37,722 bases of DNA from Saprospiraceae bacterium (GTDB lineage Bacteria; Bacteroidota; Bacteroidia; Chitinophagales; Saprospiraceae), in NCBI GenBank assembly GCA_020846655.1, contig JADLDL010000219.1, positions 1 through 37,722 of the forward strand. Direction: 5' to 3'. The position numbers and the translations under genes were made by a program. The notes under the pieces are model-generated. The model did not search any database. It was not told where the DNA came from and was given only the letters and a program-made list of their open reading frames with translations. Below are positions 34,502 to 37,722 of this stretch, in pieces. Every line of letters starts with the position of its first letter. Positions within the stretch are counted from its first letter, which is position 1.

Positions 34502-36856
34502 TTATTCGTTTCGAAGAGAGACCACCGGATTAGTCAAAGCTGCTTTCAGGCTGTGAAAACTTACGGTTAGGGTGGCAATGCCCATCGCCACCACGCCTAC
34601 TGCTGCCACCATCCAAACCTGCACCTCAATGTGGTACGCAAAATTGGCCAGCCAGCCCTGCATCAGGTACCAGGCCAGTGGCGCCGCCAACACAATAGAC
34701 AACAGGATCAATTTGATGAAATCGGCCGACAACAGTCCGGCAATAGACACACTGCTGGCCCCCAGCACTTTGCGCACCCCGATTTCCTTGGTGCGCCGAA
34801 CGGCGGCAAAAGCAGCCAGGCCAAACAAACCCAGACAAGAAATGAACAGTGTCAGTCCGGTGAACAAACCGATAATCTGGCCGGTACGCGATTCGGTGCG
34901 GTACAACTGATCGTATTGTTCGTCCACAAATTCATATTTGAAAACCTTGTTGGCAAACATCGATTGGTACATCGTCTCGGTTTCCGCAATGGCCGTTTGG
35001 GCGGCATCGCCGCTGGTTTTTATGTACACGGTATAGAAAAAATCCGGATGCTGCTCAAAAATCATCGGCTCAATGGCACTGTGCAGGGATTTAAAATGAA
35101 AATCCCTGACCACGCCCACGATCGATCCTTTGCGGCCGCCATGTTCCATCCATTTGCCTACTGGGTTGTCCAGTTGCATCATCCGCACGGCCGATTCGTT
35201 GAGCACGAACGAACTGGAATCAGCGTTCCCTTCCCGGAACCACCGGCCGGCGGCCAGTTGAAGACCAAAAAAGGCTGGGAAATCACTGTCCACGTTGATT
35301 TGCCAAAGTTCGGAAGGCTGCTCAGGCAGTTTGCCCTCCCAGGTGTCGCCGCTGCACTGACTGCCCAGGTCGACCAGAGAGTTGTCGGACAAGGTAACAG
35401 AGCGGATAGTTTTCGATTTTTGCAATTCGGTTTTGAACATCAAACCTTTGTCGTCCGGCAAGGAAAACGAAAAAATATGGTCCCGCTCGTAGCCAAGATT
35501 GGCCTCGCGCACATATTTCAATTGTTGGGCAATGACAAGCGCGCAGATCCCCAAGCCGATGGAACAAACAAACTGGGCCGTTACCAGGATTTTCCGGAGC
35601 GTCGTTTTTTCTTTGCCCAGTACCTGGCCTTTCATAGCCTCCACCGCCTGGAAACGAGTTAGTTGCAAAGCAGGCTGCACACCGCTCAACAACCAGGCCA
35701 ACAAGGCCGCAGCCCCGATCACCCGGTAACTGGTCCAGTTGCGCAGTTGCCCGACCGTGAAATCTTTGCCTGAAAATTCCTCAAAATAGGGGAGGGCCAA
35801 TTGTACTAATACCACTGCCAGCAGGGCCGCCATGCCCACCGTCAGGCCCGATTCCAGCATCGACTGCCGGAACAAATGCCAGCGCGTAGCGCCAATGGTT
35901 TTGCGGATACCGATTGCGCGGGCGCGTTGAGCGCTGCGGGCCGCTGTCAGGTTGACATAATTGATGCAGGCAATACTCAGGATCAGCAAGGCGATGATAG
36001 CGGCGATCCGTATGGTTTGAAGATTGCCAGAGCCGCCCCAGCGCAAAAACGTGGAATACAAATGAATATCCCGGATGTTTTGCAAAGCAAAAAAAATGGA
36101 TTCGTCTCCACTGCGGTGTGGGGCTGCGATGGCGGAGAACTTCGCGGCAGCACTTGCCGGGGAGGCCTCCGGGCGCAGGAGCACCCAGGCAGTAAAATTA
36201 AATTGGCTCCAACTGAAGGCATTTTCCGGTCGCCGGGCAAAGCGGACCGCATTGCCCTCCCAGGGAATCAGGCAATTGAAATTCAGGCTGCTGTTGCTGG
36301 GCAGGTCGTACAAGATGCCGCCGAGCCGAAACTCGCCTTTTTCGCCCACTCTGACTATTTCTCCGATTTCCGGCAACTCCCCGAATATCTCGCGGGCCGC
36401 CTTTTCGGTGCAAACAATATTTTTCGGGTCCGCCAACGCCGTCGCGGCATTGCCTTTTAAAAACGGAAAATCGAAGCTTCGGAAAAAGCCGTTTTCCACG
36501 ATAAGCATCTTCTCCATTTCCGTCCGGGCCGCGCCATAGAAAATGGTTTGCGAAGCCAATCGCCAAGTGCGCGCCATCTGTGCGGCTTCCGGAATGCTGG
36601 CGCGGCCTTCCTCGACCAGGGGCGCCGGCGTTTGGGCGATCCACTCGCGGTCGTCGTCAAACTGCCAATTGGTGAGTACCCGGTAGATCCGGTCACTCCG
36701 GCTGTGAAACCGGTCAAAACTCAGTTCATCCTGCACCCACAGCAACAACAAAACGGCTGCTGCCAGTCCGGCCGCCAGGCCGGAAATATTGAGCAGGGTG
36801 AAAAAACGTTCGCGCCGGAGGCTGCGAAAGGCGATGTTCAGGCTGTTCCAATGCAT
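34502..36856 (-). CDS. ABC transporter permease, duplicated MacB-PCD/FtsX type
   Basis: This 784-residue protein begins MHWNSLNIAFRSLRRERFFT, with a first helix around 22-42 (LLNISGLAAGLAAAVLLLLW). A periplasmic MacB-PCD-like domain follows, then an FtsX core with RARAIGIRKTIGATRWHLFR, a second periplasmic domain with GVVRDFHFKSL, and a second FtsX core with VRRTKEIGVRKVLGASSVSI, ending NPVVSLRNE. The central signature is the most drifted of the same-strand group (AIGIRKTIGAT for EVGVRKVLGS), while the C-terminal one is canonical. It lies 12 bp after the partial permease gene and 13 bp before the next, an operon-like spacing. Confidence 0.88.
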   Translation of the reverse strand: MHWNSLNIAFRSLRRERFFTLLNISGLAAGLAAAVLLLLWVQDELSFDRFHSRSDRIYRVLTNWQFDDDREWIAQTPAPLVEEGRASIPEAAQMARTWRLASQTIFYGAARTEMEKMLIVENGFFRSFDFPFLKGNAATALADPKNIVCTEKAAREIFGELPEIGEIVRVGEKGEFRLGGILYDLPSNSSLNFNCLIPWEGNAVRFARRPENAFSWSQFNFTAWVLLRPEASPASAAAKFSAIAAPHRSGDESIFFALQNIRDIHLYSTFLRWGGSGNLQTIRIAAIIALLILSIACINYVNLTAARSAQRARAIGIRKTIGATRWHLFRQSMLESGLTVGMAALLAVVLVQLALPYFEEFSGKDFTVGQLRNWTSYRVIGAAALLAWLLSGVQPALQLTRFQAVEAMKGQVLGKEKTTLRKILVTAQFVCSIGLGICALVIAQQLKYVREANLGYERDHIFSFSLPDDKGLMFKTELQKSKTIRSVTLSDNSLVDLGSQCSGDTWEGKLPEQPSELWQINVDSDFPAFFGLQLAAGRWFREGNADSSSFVLNESAVRMMQLDNPVGKWMEHGGRKGSIVGVVRDFHFKSLHSAIEPMIFEQHPDFFYTVYIKTSGDAAQTAIAETETMYQSMFANKVFKYEFVDEQYDQLYRTESRTGQIIGLFTGLTLFISCLGLFGLAAFAAVRRTKEIGVRKVLGASSVSIAGLLSADFIKLILLSIVLAAPLAWYLMQGWLANFAYHIEVQVWMVAAVGVVAMGIATLTVSFHSLKAALTNPVVSLRNE

Positions 36857-36868
36857 GCTCGAAGAAAT

Positions 36869-37722
36869 TTATTCGCTGCGCAAACTTTTGATCGGGTTGG
36901 CCAGGGCGGCTTTGATACTTTGATAACTGACGGTCAATACGGCAATTGCCATTGCCGCTACGCCAGCCAGCGCAAATACCCACCAACCGATCTGGATGCG
37001 GTAGGCAAAATTTTCGAGCCATTGCTGCATGAAATACCAGGCCAGGGGCATAGCCACCAGCAAGGCCACCAGCACGAGTTTCAGAAAATCGCGCGATAGC
37101 AAACCGAATATGCCGCCCACACTGGCGCCCAACACTTTCCGGATGCCGATTTCCTTGGTACGTTGCTCGGCGGTGAAGGCCGCCAGGCCAAACAACCCAA
37201 GACAGGAAATCAGCACGGCCAGCAGGGCAAAAATGCCGGCAATGGTGCCGATCCGCTGCTCGGACGCATACATTCGGGCAAAAGCATCGTCCATAAACCG
37301 GTAACTGAACGGCTGCTCCGGCGCCATCGCTTTCCATTGGCGCTCCATTTCCGCAAGCAGGGCGGGCCCTTGCTCGGCTTTGAAGCGGAGCACCATCTGT
37401 CCCTGAGAGTCGCCGAGGCGAAACGAGAGGGCGCCGATATTGTCGCGCAGGCTGGAAAAGTGAAAATTGCGCACCACGCCGATCACCGTGTATTCTTCAA
37501 AATCTTCCGGTTGGGGTTGGCCATCCACGCCGTCGCGGATATTGTACACCTTGGCGCCCACGGCCTGTTCGGCCACACCGAAGAGTTCGGCGGCACGTTC
37601 GTTCAGGACAAGGGCCATGCTATCGGAGGGGAATTTTTCAGGGTCAAAAAAACGCCCCTGCGTCATCTCCAGTCCCAGGGTACGGAGGTAATCTTTGTCG
37701 ACCCGCCAGTTTTGCATATTGA
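36869..37722 (-). CDS. ABC transporter permease, duplicated MacB-PCD/FtsX type, 3' part only
   Basis: The frame is open to the window edge, so the gene continues outside and only about 283 C-terminal residues are seen. They cover the end of the second periplasmic domain (QGRFFDPEKFPSDSMALVLN, then GVVRNFHFSSL) and the complete second FtsX core with EQRTKEIGIRKVLGASVGGI, ending NPIKSLRSE. The ATG at 37717 is internal, judging from the other copies, which have some 500 more residues before this point. It is the first visible gene of the four-permease series on this strand. An ATPase gene, if there is one, could lie beyond the edge. Confidence 0.85.
   Translation of the reverse strand, partial: NMQNWRVDKDYLRTLGLEMTQGRFFDPEKFPSDSMALVLNERAAELFGVAEQAVGAKVYNIRDGVDGQPQPEDFEEYTVIGVVRNFHFSSLRDNIGALSFRLGDSQGQMVLRFKAEQGPALLAEMERQWKAMAPEQPFSYRFMDDAFARMYASEQRIGTIAGIFALLAVLISCLGLFGLAAFTAEQRTKEIGIRKVLGASVGGIFGLLSRDFLKLVLVALLVAMPLAWYFMQQWLENFAYRIQIGWWVFALAGVAAMAIAVLTVSYQSIKAALANPIKSLRSE

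Overview
The window looks like chromosomal DNA from a GC-rich member of the Bacteroidota, most likely the Saprospiria (Haliscomenobacter/Lewinella-like). This is inferred from a SusC/SusD pair, two proteins ending in type IX secretion (T9SS) C-terminal sorting domains, the tail of what looks like a gingipain/PorU-like protein, a LytS-type kinase with a LytTR regulator, and several TAnnTTTG-like promoter boxes. There are no rRNA or tRNA genes, phage or insertion-sequence genes, or CRISPR arrays that I can see.

Layout. (1) 1-540 is the 3' end of a secreted-protein gene, followed by a flippase of the Wzx/MOP type (659-2089, +). (2) 2104-19446 is a polysaccharide utilization locus (PUL). An AraC-type activator (18469-19446, +) is divergent from a minus-strand series: susC, susD, a 1036-residue T9SS-secreted protein with an unrecognised N-terminal domain, a 1369-residue T9SS-secreted protein with five LamG domains, a hairpin/T-run terminator, a GH130 mannoside phosphorylase/hydrolase, an MFS sugar transporter, and a lipoprotein homologous to the unrecognised domain. 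(3) 19459-26195 (-) encodes a LytS-like histidine kinase, a LytTR response regulator and two FtsX/MacB-type ABC permeases. (4) 26378-29285 (+) holds a serine hydrolase of the class C beta-lactamase fold and a DctA/GltP-family symporter. (5) 29372-37722 (-) holds four more large ABC permease genes, the last one cut by the window edge.

How it may work together. In the PUL, glycan would be bound at the surface by SusD and the LamG lectin-like protein, and possibly cut by the two homologous unrecognised proteins. SusC would import the products, MFS would carry them across the inner membrane, and GH130 would finish them in the cytoplasm, under AraC control. GH130 points to a beta-mannose-containing glycan, but this is inference. 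The most promising undescribed item is the pair of homologous proteins at 2104-3840 and 10514-13624, a candidate new carbohydrate-active family. The second is the array of six duplicated-FtsX permeases around one two-component system with no ATPase gene in view.

Non-coding structure is also unusual. A 28-bp perfect inverted repeat covers the stop codons of two convergent genes. A 229-bp inverted array of 8-bp units abuts the start codon of a permease gene. All gaps between genes are shorter than 300 bp; the largest (31844-32082) is almost entirely this octamer array.
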